DNA of 64,000 bases from Bin87 sp965197635. Lineage in GTDB: Bacteria > Chloroflexota > Dehalococcoidia > Lucifugimonadales > UBA3495. The DNA lies in contig CBDANN010000007.1 in assembly GCA_965197635.1 (NCBI GenBank), forward strand, positions 124,001-188,000, written 5' to 3'. The notes under the pieces were generated by a model. The model searched no databases. It had not been told where the DNA came from and saw only the letters and a program-made list of their open reading frames with translations. The position numbers and the translations under genes are program-made. Shown piece by piece: positions 35,489-46,220 of this stretch. Each line of letters starts with the position of its first letter. Position 1 is the stretch's first letter.

Positions 35489-35950
35489 TCACGCCGACTG
35501 CCGAAATCCTTGGGGAGGACGTGAACGGCGCAGCTGGGGCACGATTCTATCGATGAAGCCCGCAGTTTGTTCCACGTTTAGATTCACTATGTATTCCGGC
35601 ACATTGTTCTCATAGAAATTTTCGTGCAGGTCTTGCGCGGCGGTGAACATCAAGAAAAGGTCCGGTTCACGATCCGCGGCGGACAAACCGCCAACTAGCG
35701 CTCTTAGGTCTTGGTGGCGGCCATGGGTAACGTCGTGATCCCGCCAGTTCTCTGCAATGGCCTTTACTATCTGGGCGGCGGCGCCCCAGCCTTTTTCCGA
35801 AGCCTGACGCAAATCACCCTCTTGCAAATAGCCTCTCGCTTTATCCATGAGTTCGTAGCTGGCAGCGGCGTATTTTTGCGTTTGTGGGGACAGCCGCGTC
35901 CAATCCGTGTCAGTCAAGACGGGGCCGGCAGGATTAGGGAGAGATGCCAT
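35489..35950 (-). CDS. HEPN/PaREP1-like protein inside the suf operon
   Basis: A 153-residue helical protein with the PaREP1-like phrase ARGYLQEGDLRQASEKGWGAAA at residues 38-59, close to the HEPN proteins at 12.6-13.4 kb. Where those have RX4H this one reads FTAAQDLHENFY, so the arginine is lost and RNase activity is unlikely. It lies between sufC (53 bases upstream) and sufD (49 bases downstream) on the same strand, so it must be transcribed with them. A role in Fe-S assembly or its control is possible but there is no direct evidence. Confidence 0.65.
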   Translation of the reverse strand: MASLPNPAGPVLTDTDWTRLSPQTQKYAAASYELMDKARGYLQEGDLRQASEKGWGAAAQIVKAIAENWRDHDVTHGRHQDLRALVGGLSAADREPDLFLMFTAAQDLHENFYENNVPEYIVNLNVEQTAGFIDRIVPQLRRSRPPQGFRQSA

Positions 35951-36003
35951 GACGCAACTCGCACACGGATTCTACAAGCCAAAACAGTACAGGGAGATCA
36001 GCA

Positions 36004-36789
36004 TCATTTTCCCGCTGCTTCCACCCCTTCCCTTACCCAGTCGTAGCCCTGGGCTTCGAGCTGCTCCGCCAGCTCCGGCCCGCCGCTGCGGACGATGCGA
36101 CCGTCCAGCAGCACATGCACCTGGTCAGGCGTGATGTAGCTCAGGATACGTTGGTAGTGGGTCACCACCACGGTGGCGTTGTAGGGACGGCGCAGGCGGT
36201 TCACGCCGTCGGCGACGATGCGCAGGGCGTCGATGTCGAGACCGGAGTCGGTTTCGTCCAGCAGGGAGAGTGTCGGTTCCAGCAGGGTCATTTGCAGAAC
36301 TTCGTTGCGCTTCTTCTCGCCGCCGGAGAAACCCTCATTCACGGAGCGACGAACCAGTTCCGGGTCAATTTCGACTTCCGCGACTTTGGAGCGGAGAAGG
36401 CGGTCAAACTCGCGGGCGCCCATTTCCTCTTCGCCCAGATGGACGCGCTTGGCGTCCACGGCTGCTTTAAGAAACTGCCACGCTCGCACGCCGGGCAACT
36501 CCACGGGGTACTGGAAGGCCAGGAAAACACCTTCCCGCGCGCGATCCTCCGGTTCCATGCCCAGCAGGTCCCTGCCTCTGTAAACGGCCTGGCCTCCGGT
36601 CACAGTGTATTCGGGGCGGCCGGCCAGGGTGTTGGCCAGAGTGCTCTTGCCGGAGCCGTTGGGCCCCATGATGGCGTGTACTTCGCCTGGGTTAACCGTG
36701 AGGTTGACGCCGCGCAGGATTTGCTGTTCGTCAATGGAAACGTGGAGGTCTTTGACCTCGAGGATAGGTGAAGCGGCTTCAGTGGTCAT
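36004..36789 (-). CDS. sufC: FeS assembly ATPase SufC
   Basis: A 261-residue ABC-type ATPase that drives the SufBC2D scaffold. Walker A GPNGSGKST at 42-50, Q-loop Gln93, signature FSGGEKKRNEV from 154, Walker B LSLLDETDSGLD ending in Glu179, and the switch His211 (VVTHYQRIL). It follows sufB by 59 bases. Length and order match the family. Confidence 0.95.
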   Translation of the reverse strand: MTTEAASPILEVKDLHVSIDEQQILRGVNLTVNPGEVHAIMGPNGSGKSTLANTLAGRPEYTVTGGQAVYRGRDLLGMEPEDRAREGVFLAFQYPVELPGVRAWQFLKAAVDAKRVHLGEEEMGAREFDRLLRSKVAEVEIDPELVRRSVNEGFSGGEKKRNEVLQMTLLEPTLSLLDETDSGLDIDALRIVADGVNRLRRPYNATVVVTHYQRILSYITPDQVHVLLDGRIVRSGGPELAEQLEAQGYDWVREGVEAAGK

Positions 36790-36848
36790 TACGCTGTTCT
36801 TTTTCCTTGGAGTGGGTGGCGGATGGGCGCAGGTGTTCTGGCGAGAAC

Positions 36849-38321
<1,473 letters not shown>

Positions 38322-38379
38322 CGGGCGCCCGTCCTCCTCCGCTGGCGATTGGTAAGCGGCCTGCCGGCGGATAGTTTTA

Positions 38380-38410
38380 ATAATTCCCGACCATTAAGGT
38401 CAACAATTAT
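38380..38410 (-). promoter_or_regulatory. 31-bp dyad operator upstream of the suf operon
   Basis: Symmetric layout ATAATT-N3-GACC-N5-GGTC-N3-AATTAT on both strands. On the coding strand it overlaps a TTGACC that may be a -35 box, with TATTAA following 15 bases later. Size and place fit an Rrf2 (IscR-like) or SufR-type regulator site; no regulator gene is in the window. Confidence 0.5.
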
Positions 38411-38456
38411 CGTAGACCAGCGATGGGGTTCTGTCAACGGGAAGAATGGCCGAGAC

Positions 38457-38568
38457 GGTAGCGTTCCAATTTAGGTGGTTTGATTCCATAGATGCCGTTG
38501 CTAGTGCGGGTAGGGGCGAATGGCCATTCGCCCCTACGGACGGAAACCACCTAATACGGAACGCGACC
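38457..38568 (+). mobile_element. 112-bp MITE, copy 1
   Basis: Imperfect terminal inverted repeats of about 25 bp (GGTAGCGTTCC...TTAGGTGGTTT) and a perfect 28-bp central palindrome at 38510-38537. Flanked by AATGGCCGAGAC and AATGGCCGAAAC, a 12-bp target duplication with one change. The reverse complement of copy 2. No coding capacity. Confidence 0.85.
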
Positions 38569-38665
38569 AATGGCCGAAACTCCCCCCAAGCGTAACGGCG
38601 ATCCGAACTTCATACCACCTCCGGCAGTGGCAGACGTTTTGGTTTGGTTTTTGAAGCCGCAGGGT

Positions 38666-38674
38666 TGCTATAAT
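38666..38674 (+). promoter_or_regulatory. Extended -10 promoter of the acyl-CoA synthetase gene
   Basis: TGCTATAAT, the same extended -10 as before the SelA-like gene and cmk, 71 bases upstream of the ATG at 38746. A clear -35 is missing. Confidence 0.5.
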
Positions 38675-38745
38675 CACGATAGTACCCATGGGTCACGCGA
38701 AGCGTTTTGGTGAACCGGTTCGAGTGCAAAGGGAGGCGTCGGAGG

Positions 38746-40437
38746 ATGAGCAACAGGATAGGCAAACGCAGCGCCATCGGCGATGTTTTGGACGTACAGG
38801 CCAATCGGTACGCTGACCTGGATGCGCTGGTCAAAACCGACACGGGAGAACGATACACCTACCGGGAGTTTCACGCGGCAGTCGAGCGGGTGGGGCGGGG
38901 TCTAATGTCCATCGGATTACGGAAAGGTGACCACGTCGGGATCTGGGCAACCAACTACACCGAATGGGTCCTGACACAATTCGCCACCGCTAAAATCGGT
39001 GTCGTACTGGTCAACGTCAACCCGGCCTACCGCACCCATGAGCTGGCGTACCTTCTGGAGCAGTCGGAAGCCAACGCGCTGGTACTTATCGGACAGTTCC
39101 GAAGTTCCGATTACGTGGCGATGGTGAATGAGCAAGTCCCGGAACTGAAGGATTGCGCGCCGGGGCAACTGCGCAGCGAGCGCTTCCCGCACCTGCGAAA
39201 CGTGGTATTCATCCCGCCGCACGATGGCACCGAATCCTCAACTCCGGCTGGGATGTGGCGCTGGGATGACCTCCTGGTGAAGGCCGATGTGGTCAGCGAG
39301 CAAGAGTTGCATGACCGCCAATCGCAATGCGACCCGGACGACGTGATCAACATCCAGTACACCTCGGGGACCACCGGCAACCCCAAAGGGGCCATGCTCA
39401 CCCACGACAATATAGTGACCAACGCCATCCATACCGGCGATGCCATGGAACTCACGGAAACCGACCGGCTGTGCATTCCTGTACCCTTCTATCACTGTTT
39501 CGGATGCGTGCTGGGGATCCTGGCGTGCGTCACCCACGGTTCCGCCATGATCGTGCCGTCCGAGTATTTTGACCCTCTGAAAACCCTGGAGGCGGTGGAA
39601 CGGGAACGATGCACGGCGCTGCACGGCGTGCCGACCATGTTCATCGCCCAGTTGGGGCACCCGGAGTTCGAGAGGTTTGACCTGAGTTCACTGCGCACGG
39701 GCATCATGGCCGGCTCGCCCTGTCCCATAGAGATCATGCGCCAGGTGATCGACCAAATGGGCGCGGAAAGGATTACCATCGCCTACGGTCTGACGGAAGC
39801 GTCTCCGGTGATTACCCAGACGCTGGCCGACGACGAGATTGAGCGGCGGGTGTCCACGGTGGGGAAGGTGCTGCCAGACGTGGCGGTCCGGCTGATCGAC
39901 CCGGATGACGGCAGGGAAGTCGCGCCGGGCGAACCGGGAGAACTGCAAACCCGCAGCTCGATGGTGATGCGGGGTTACTACAATATGCCGGAGGAGACCG
40001 CCGAGGCCATTGACGCCGACGGTTGGCTGCACACGGGCGACCTGGCGACAGTGGACGAATCCGGGTATTACCGGATAACAGGCCGTCTGAAAGATATGAT
40101 CATCCGGGGCGGCGAAAACATCTACCCCAGGGAAATCGAGGAGTTCCTGTACACGCATCCCAAAGTTGCCGACGTGCAGGTCATCGGAGTGCCGGACGAA
40201 CGGTACGGAGAGGAGGTCATGGCGTGGGTGTTGGCAAAACCGGACACGTCGATTGACCCTGAAGAAATTCGCGAGTTCTGTCGGGGCCGGATCGCCCACT
40301 ACAAGGTACCTCGTTACGTCAAGTTGACGGACGAGTTCCCCATGACCGTTACCGGCAAGGTTCAAAAGTTCCGAATGCGAGAAGTGGCAGTGGCCGAACT
40401 TGGCTTGCAAGCGGCCGACAAGATTGAGACAGCCTGA
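38746..40437 (+). CDS. Acyl-CoA synthetase / AMP-dependent ligase
   Basis: A 563-residue ANL-superfamily ligase activating a carboxylic acid with ATP and CoA. Phosphate-binding motif YTSGTTGNPKG at 205-215, the adenine site ITIAYGLTEASPVI, the hinge GRLKDMIIRGGENIYPREIE and the C-terminal lysine in TVTGKVQKFRMRE. It resembles medium/long-chain fatty-acid ligases. The ATG at 38746 has GGGAGG 8 bases before it; a GTG at 38707 is less likely. The next gene begins 14 bases later. Confidence 0.9.
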   Translation: MSNRIGKRSAIGDVLDVQANRYADLDALVKTDTGERYTYREFHAAVERVGRGLMSIGLRKGDHVGIWATNYTEWVLTQFATAKIGVVLVNVNPAYRTHELAYLLEQSEANALVLIGQFRSSDYVAMVNEQVPELKDCAPGQLRSERFPHLRNVVFIPPHDGTESSTPAGMWRWDDLLVKADVVSEQELHDRQSQCDPDDVINIQYTSGTTGNPKGAMLTHDNIVTNAIHTGDAMELTETDRLCIPVPFYHCFGCVLGILACVTHGSAMIVPSEYFDPLKTLEAVERERCTALHGVPTMFIAQLGHPEFERFDLSSLRTGIMAGSPCPIEIMRQVIDQMGAERITIAYGLTEASPVITQTLADDEIERRVSTVGKVLPDVAVRLIDPDDGREVAPGEPGELQTRSSMVMRGYYNMPEETAEAIDADGWLHTGDLATVDESGYYRITGRLKDMIIRGGENIYPREIEEFLYTHPKVADVQVIGVPDERYGEEVMAWVLAKPDTSIDPEEIREFCRGRIAHYKVPRYVKLTDEFPMTVTGKVQKFRMREVAVAELGLQAADKIETA

Positions 40438-40451
40438 CCGGTCGTGTCGAT

Positions 40452-41522
40452 TTGTGGCAAGCGACTGAAGACGTTCTGGAGTCCATCGCCATCGGAGCCG
40501 GCATTCTCGGCACCGGAGGCGGCGGCAATCCCTACATCGGGCAGCTGCGGGCGCGGCAGGCCATTAAGGAATACGGCCCGGTCACCGTGCTGGCCCCGGA
40601 GGAAGTGCCGGAGGACGCCCGGGTGGTGTGCGTCGGGGGCATTGGCGCGCCCACGGTGGGTATCGAAAAGGTGCGGGATTTGCAGTCCTATTATGCGCTG
40701 CGCGCCATCGAGGAGTACACCGGCGAAAAGGCGACGGCGCTCATATCCAACGAAATCGGCGGCAGCAACTCGGTGGAGCCGCTGATTCCGGCGGCGCTGG
40801 CCGGCTTGCCGGTGGTGGATGCCGACGGGATGGGTCGGGCTTTTCCCGAATTCCAGATGAAGACCTTTTTCGTCTATGGGGTGCCGTGCTGCCCCATGGC
40901 TATCGCCGATGAAAAAGGCAATTCCGTCATCGTCAGAGACACGATAAATCCGGCGTGGGCGGAGCGGCTGGCGCGCTCCATCACCGTGCAGATGGGGTGC
41001 GTGGCCTGTTACGCGGTGGCTCCGATGACGGCGGAGCAGGTGCGCCGTACCGCGGTGCCCAACACGTTGTCGTTGGCGCGTGGTTTGGGGGATGCCGTTA
41101 TACAGGCAAGAAATCAGGGGCACGATCCGCTGCACGCTATTTTGGAGACCTGCCCCGGCAAGGTGTTGTTTAGCGGAAAGGTGGTTGACCTGGACCGGCG
41201 CACCACGGCGGGATTCGCGCGCGGCACGGTGACCATCGACGGAATGGAGGCTTACGCCGGGGAGCGCATGGTCATCGAGTTCCAGAACGAAAACCTTGTG
41301 GCCAGACGGGACGGGGAAATCGTCTGCACCGTGCCCGACCTGATCTGCGCGGTGGCCACTGACCTGGGGGAACCCGTCACGACCGAGTTGATGCGATACG
41401 GGCTGCGGGTCACCATCCTGGGGTTTCCGGCGCCGGCGCTTTGGGCTACACCGGAAGGGTTGGCCGTTGCGGGTCCGCGGGCGTTTGGCTATGACACCGA
41501 ATATGTGCCGCTGGTGGTGTAA
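40452..41522 (+). CDS. DUF917 family protein (S-methyl-thiohydantoin desulfurase domain)
   Basis: A 356-residue DUF917 protein. It begins TEDVLESIAIGAGILGTGGG, the usual family opening with a glycine-rich turn, and continues with ALISNEIGGSNSVEPLIPAA and VVDADGMGRAFPEFQM. The start is probably the TTG at 40452, since no ATG is available. DUF917 genes are regularly next to hydantoinase genes, as here, which points to breakdown of hydantoin-like or other cyclic amides. Confidence 0.85.
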   Translation: MWQATEDVLESIAIGAGILGTGGGGNPYIGQLRARQAIKEYGPVTVLAPEEVPEDARVVCVGGIGAPTVGIEKVRDLQSYYALRAIEEYTGEKATALISNEIGGSNSVEPLIPAALAGLPVVDADGMGRAFPEFQMKTFFVYGVPCCPMAIADEKGNSVIVRDTINPAWAERLARSITVQMGCVACYAVAPMTAEQVRRTAVPNTLSLARGLGDAVIQARNQGHDPLHAILETCPGKVLFSGKVVDLDRRTTAGFARGTVTIDGMEAYAGERMVIEFQNENLVARRDGEIVCTVPDLICAVATDLGEPVTTELMRYGLRVTILGFPAPALWATPEGLAVAGPRAFGYDTEYVPLVV

Positions 41523-41533
41523 GGGTTCGTTGC

Positions 41534-43078
41534 GTGTTTATCGGTGTTGATGTAGGCGGCACCAATACGGACGCCGTTTTGATGGACGGCGTAAATTTGA
41601 TTGGCGCGGTCAAACTGCCGACGACTGCGGACGTCACGTCCGGCATTATCCACACGCTCACCGAATTGCTCGCAGAACTTCCGGCAAGCGGGCGCGTGGA
41701 CGCGGTAATGGTGGGAACCACGCACTTCACCAACGCCCTGTTGGAACGGCGCAACCTCGCGCCCACGGCCGTCGTGCGGCTGGCCCTGCCGGCCACCCAA
41801 TTGCTGCCGCCATTGGTGGACTGGCCCGACGGGCTTCGGGATGCCATGGGTGGGTTCACATACATGATCGGCGGGGGCCATGAGTTCGACGGCCGGGAGA
41901 TTGCGCCACTGGACCGTGATGAACTGAGGCGGGCCGTGGGTGATATGCGGCGGCATGGCGTTCAGGGGGTGGCGATTTCCGGCGTGTTCTCCCCGGTGAA
42001 CACCGCCCACGAGGTGGAGGCGGCGGCGATAATAAAAGAAGAAGCGCCTGATATGCGGGTGTGCATCTCGCATGAGAATGGGCGCATGGGGCTGCTGGAA
42101 CGGGAGAACGCGGCGACGTTGAACGCGAGCCTGGGGGACCTGGCCGCACTCACCATACAGGGCATCGAGCAGGCTTTGGCTTCCCTGGACATCAGAGCGC
42201 CTCTCTACATGAGCCAAAACGATGGCACACTCATGGACGCGGAGTTCGCCGGGCGTTTTCCGGTGCTCACCATATCGTCAGGGCCCACCAACAGCATGAG
42301 GGGCGCAGCCTGGTTATCGGGAGTGCGCGACGGCATCGTGGTGGACGTTGGAGGGACTTCGACCGACGTGGGAGCGTTGGTCAACGGGTTTCCTCGCGAA
42401 GCGGCCGTCGCGATACAACTGGCGGGCGTCCGCACCAATTTTCGGATGCCGGATATGGTGTCGATACCTCTAGGCGGCGGAACAGTGGTAGAGCCAGAGC
42501 CGTTGCGGATCGGACCCGAAAGCGTTGGTTACCGGCTCACGGAAGAGGCCCTGGTATTCGGAGGGGAGACGCTCACCACGACGGACCTTGCCGTGGCGGC
42601 CGGTCGCGCCGCGGTGGGCGACCGGGGCTTGACCGACAGGCTGGAACCGGCGCTGGTTCGACGGGGCATGACAGAGATACAAAACCGGGTTGAAACCGCC
42701 ATTGACCGGGTGAAGCTCAGCTACGAAGGCTTGCCCGTGGTGCTGGTGGGCGGCGGCAGCATTCTCGTGGGCCACGAATTGAGCGGGGCGTCGGAGGTGC
42801 TGCGACCGGAGCACGCGGGCGTGGCCAATGCCATTGGAGCGGCGATTGCGCAGGTTGGCGGTCAGGTGGAGCGGGTTTATTCGCTGGAGAGCGTCGGGCG
42901 AGAAGAGGCGATAGCCGACTGCTCCGCAGCGGCGATAGAACGGGCCGTAGCCGCAGGGGCGGAGCGATCATCGGTAGCAATAGTTGAGATTGACGAAGTG
43001 CCGCTGACTTACGTTCCGAGCAGCGCCACACGGGTCAGGGTGAAAGCGGTGGGAAATTTGCCTGGGTTGAGCGGCTAG
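41534..43078 (+). CDS. Hydantoinase/oxoprolinase family protein (HyuA-like)
   Basis: A 514-residue HyuA-type protein of the actin-like ATPase fold. The phosphate loops FIGVDVGGTNTDAVLMDG at the start and GIVVDVGGTSTDVGALVNGF near residue 270-290 are plain. LTISSGPTNSMRGAAWL and VVLVGGGSILVGHELSG complete the nucleotide site. The family uses ATP to open cyclic amides. GTG at 41534 starts it, 11 bases after the DUF917 gene; the two almost surely act together. It is shorter than full HyuA proteins and no HyuB is present. Confidence 0.88.
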   Translation: MFIGVDVGGTNTDAVLMDGVNLIGAVKLPTTADVTSGIIHTLTELLAELPASGRVDAVMVGTTHFTNALLERRNLAPTAVVRLALPATQLLPPLVDWPDGLRDAMGGFTYMIGGGHEFDGREIAPLDRDELRRAVGDMRRHGVQGVAISGVFSPVNTAHEVEAAAIIKEEAPDMRVCISHENGRMGLLERENAATLNASLGDLAALTIQGIEQALASLDIRAPLYMSQNDGTLMDAEFAGRFPVLTISSGPTNSMRGAAWLSGVRDGIVVDVGGTSTDVGALVNGFPREAAVAIQLAGVRTNFRMPDMVSIPLGGGTVVEPEPLRIGPESVGYRLTEEALVFGGETLTTTDLAVAAGRAAVGDRGLTDRLEPALVRRGMTEIQNRVETAIDRVKLSYEGLPVVLVGGGSILVGHELSGASEVLRPEHAGVANAIGAAIAQVGGQVERVYSLESVGREEAIADCSAAAIERAVAAGAERSSVAIVEIDEVPLTYVPSSATRVRVKAVGNLPGLSG

Positions 43079-43146
43079 ACCCACGCCACACGCTGGACGG
43101 CGCGGCACTAGAGGCCAGATCGTCGCGCCCGGCGCTCCATTCGCGC

Positions 43147-44250
43147 TCAGACCTGCCGCTGTTTCGGGTCCAACCGGTCCCGCAGCCAGTCGCCGAGCAG
43201 GTTCATCGAAAGAACCGTCAGCATTATCGCCAGACCGGGGAACAGCGATACCCACCAGCCGCTCTCCGACGTTACCAACTCGCGCCCGTCGGCAACCATC
43301 AGACCCCAAGCCGGCGTAGGCCGGGGTATGCCCGCTCCCAGGAAGCTTAGCGTGCTCTCCAGGATGATGACGAAACCCACCTGAAGCGTTGCCAACACCA
43401 CCAGGCTGTTGAACACGTTGGGGAAAATGTGCCGCGCCATAATGCGGGGATGCGACGAGCCGGCCACCCTCGACCGGGCCACGAAGTCCTGCACCCGCAC
43501 CGACAGGGACTCGCCCCGCGACATCCGCGCGTAATGCGCCCACAGCAGCAGCACCAGGACGGTGATCAGGGTGCCGAAGCTTGCCCCCAGCGCCGTGACC
43601 AACACCAGAGCAAGCAGGATCACCGGAATGGACAGCGAAATGTCCACCGCCCGCATCACCAGGATGTCCAGCCAATGGCCGAAGTATCCGGCCGTAACCC
43701 CAAGGGCGGTTCCGATCAACCCGCCGAAGAGAATCGATATCAGCGCGACGATTACCGAAATTCGCGAGCCATATATGATGCGGCTCAGGATGTCGCGCCC
43801 CACCTTGTCCGTACCGAGAGGATATAGCCAGTCGCCACCGGGCTTGGACACCGCGGCAATGCGGGTTCCCGGAACCGCCTCCGTCGCGCCGTCCAACAGG
43901 GTGGCCTGTCCGTTACGCACCATACGCGCGGCATTGCTCGCCATCACCTCGGTGACGCTCCGCGAAGGGTCAACCTGGGCTACGACGCTCCTGACTTCCG
44001 ATTCTCCTTCCACCCAGGCCGGCGGCAGAAGCCTGACCCTCAGATCCCCGTCCAACGGATCGTGCGGCGCTATCAATTCCGCGAAAATCGAGGGTATCAC
44101 CAGCATTATCATCACCACCGCAATGGGCAGCAATGGATAACGCCTCGCCTCCTGCCAAAATCTCCGTGCCCGCGAAGGCTCTACCGCCTGTGGAGTCAAG
44201 ACTCCAACGGCTGACGGATCTCCAACGTCGGCTGGCCTGGTAGCTGCCAC
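43147..44250 (-). CDS. Peptide ABC transporter permease, DppC-like
   Basis: A 367-residue inner-membrane permease with an N-terminal helix (YPLLPIAVVMIMLVIPSIFA) and a large outside loop up to residue 140. About five more helices follow. The typical YPLGTDKVGRDILSRIIYGS and, in the last half, ILESTLSFLGAGIPRPTPAW are there. The coupling region with the EAA-like loop is near SRVAGSSHPRIMARHIFPNV. It follows the two binding-protein genes on the same strand; the matching B permease is on the other strand at 48.4 kb. Confidence 0.9.
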   Translation of the reverse strand: MAATRPADVGDPSAVGVLTPQAVEPSRARRFWQEARRYPLLPIAVVMIMLVIPSIFAELIAPHDPLDGDLRVRLLPPAWVEGESEVRSVVAQVDPSRSVTEVMASNAARMVRNGQATLLDGATEAVPGTRIAAVSKPGGDWLYPLGTDKVGRDILSRIIYGSRISVIVALISILFGGLIGTALGVTAGYFGHWLDILVMRAVDISLSIPVILLALVLVTALGASFGTLITVLVLLLWAHYARMSRGESLSVRVQDFVARSRVAGSSHPRIMARHIFPNVFNSLVVLATLQVGFVIILESTLSFLGAGIPRPTPAWGLMVADGRELVTSESGWWVSLFPGLAIMLTVLSMNLLGDWLRDRLDPKQRQV

Positions 44251-44368
44251 CGGCTATTCCCTCCCCGGTATGTTTCGGGATCTCCCGCAAACAACCACGA
44301 ACATGCGCTCCTGCTCGATAGCCTAATACCCTCTATAGCTTTATACCATGGGCGGTTTGGCCGCTACG

Positions 44369-46126
44369 TCAATAGCACCAGTCCGCTGATCGGCAGGCCC
44401 GGATCAGGTCGAAGTGCCCGTAGTTGGAACCGTCCGAACCGGGAAACTCCCAAGTGTCGATGACGTTGGGATTGGCCACGAACTCGATGAAGATGTAGAA
44501 GAGCGGCAGGTATGCGTATTTCTCAAAGATAATATCGCCCATCTGATTTTGAATGTCCGCGCGGTCATCCGGCGGCACTGTGCGGTCCAGCTCCTGGAAC
44601 AACTTATCCAATTCTTCCGTTTCGAACAAATGGATGGCTCCGTTGGAGCGGTTGAACAGGCTCAGCTGAGCATATACCGTCTTGTACGATGGCGGCGCGA
44701 CCCAGAACCCCAGAGACTCCGGTTCCTTCTTGGTCCAGGAAGCGTAGTAGTTGCCGAACTCCCATTCCTCGTAGGTGACGTTGATGCCCACATCGGAAAA
44801 CATGACGCCAATCGCCTGCATCAAGTCCGCGGATTCCGAAAACCCGAAGATGTTCATCACCTTCATACTGATTTCGGCCGGGTTATCCGGTCCATAACCG
44901 GCCTCGGCCAGCAGCTCACGCGCCCGGCCCGGGTCGTAGCCATAGAGGTCGTCAAAGCGCTCGTTCCAGGATTCGTCCCAGCCGGGCAAGTTGGGGTAGA
45001 AGCCCCCCACCGGGCTGACCGTAACCCTTCCACTGAACAACGTGTCGATAAGCAGGTCTTTGTCCACCGCCCGGTTCAACGCCTCGCGCACCCGCCTGTC
45101 GTTGGGCGCATAATCAGGAAACATCCACGGCTGTTCCCAGGTGCTCCATTTTCCCGGGGCTGGCGTCTCCGGATACAGACCCTGGAAAACGCCCCACAGT
45201 TGGTTGCCGGGGAAATTGCTTTGGATAACCTTCATGCCGTGGTCAGCCACGGCGTTGTCGGCCAGTTCGCGAGTCAGCTCGGTAAGGTGTATATCGCCAG
45301 CCAACAAGCCGGCGTTGCGCGTGGCGGGCTCGGAAATCCAGCGCAAGTTGACCATTGACCAGTCCACCGGGGCCGGGTTCCCGCCTTCGCCATTGAGCCG
45401 CCAGTTTTCCGGCAGTCTCTCAAAATCAACGTCAACGCCCAGTTCCCGGCCGGCGAATCGGTAGGGACCGGTGCCAATCATGTCTTCCTTGTAGCCTTCA
45501 AGCGCTTCGGCGTCCCAGAAAGCCTTGCTCATCATCAGCCCGCCACCACTGGGAGCGATATAAAACAGGAAGTCCGGGTTAGGCGATTTCAATTGCAGCA
45601 CCAGTTCGTAGTCGCTGACGATTTCCGACGCAGCCAAGGCAATGCTGCGCCAGTCCGTGGCGTAGGCGAGGAGCGTGTCTTCCCGGGTCAGCATACGTGC
45701 GCTGTGCAGCACGTCATTGGCCGTGAACTCGCCCCAGTTGTTGTGGAACTGCACGCCTTCCTTGAGTTGGAAAGACCAACGGGTTCCGTCCTCCGATAGC
45801 TCCCAACTGGTCGCCAGCTGCGGCACCCAAATATTCCGCTCCGGGTCAATGTCCACCAGGACTTCCATCACCAAGTCCATTTGCTGGTGGTGGTCAACGG
45901 TACCGCCCCAAGGGAGGTTGGTTTCGCCGGCGGACGGATCAACTGCGATGACCAGGGTGTCCACCTTGACATCGCCCGATTGCTCCATGACGGGGCCAGG
46001 AGTGGCCGAGGGCGCGGCGGTGGCCCCGGCGGCCCGGAACGCAGGAGCCGTAGGCGAGGCGGCCGGCGCTTGCGTGGCCGCCGCTATCGTGAACATGATC
46101 CGCGCAAGGCTTTTCAATCCGTTCAT
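44369..46126 (-). CDS. Peptide ABC transporter substrate-binding protein without a normal lipobox
   Basis: A 585-residue family 5 (DppA/OppA) binding protein. The mature part is very close to its neighbour at 46.2-48.1 kb, for example VDTLVIAVDPSAGETNLPWG and IDTLFSGRVTVSPVGGFYPN. The N-terminus is MNGLKSLARIMFTIAAATQA and runs straight into the Ala/Pro linker. There is no lipobox cysteine, whereas the paralogue has one. It looks as if a deletion joined a new start to the linker, so export and anchoring may be impaired. ATG at 46126 follows GGGGGAA. Confidence 0.85.
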   Translation of the reverse strand: MNGLKSLARIMFTIAAATQAPAASPTAPAFRAAGATAAPSATPGPVMEQSGDVKVDTLVIAVDPSAGETNLPWGGTVDHHQQMDLVMEVLVDIDPERNIWVPQLATSWELSEDGTRWSFQLKEGVQFHNNWGEFTANDVLHSARMLTREDTLLAYATDWRSIALAASEIVSDYELVLQLKSPNPDFLFYIAPSGGGLMMSKAFWDAEALEGYKEDMIGTGPYRFAGRELGVDVDFERLPENWRLNGEGGNPAPVDWSMVNLRWISEPATRNAGLLAGDIHLTELTRELADNAVADHGMKVIQSNFPGNQLWGVFQGLYPETPAPGKWSTWEQPWMFPDYAPNDRRVREALNRAVDKDLLIDTLFSGRVTVSPVGGFYPNLPGWDESWNERFDDLYGYDPGRARELLAEAGYGPDNPAEISMKVMNIFGFSESADLMQAIGVMFSDVGINVTYEEWEFGNYYASWTKKEPESLGFWVAPPSYKTVYAQLSLFNRSNGAIHLFETEELDKLFQELDRTVPPDDRADIQNQMGDIIFEKYAYLPLFYIFIEFVANPNVIDTWEFPGSDGSNYGHFDLIRACRSADWCY

Positions 46127-46220
46127 CGCTGGCGTTCCCCCTTCTCGCAAAGGTTACCGTTGCCGGTGCCAATATTCGCATTTTGTCATTGCATGGAGCG
46201 TAGCAAGGCGGCAACCCCCG

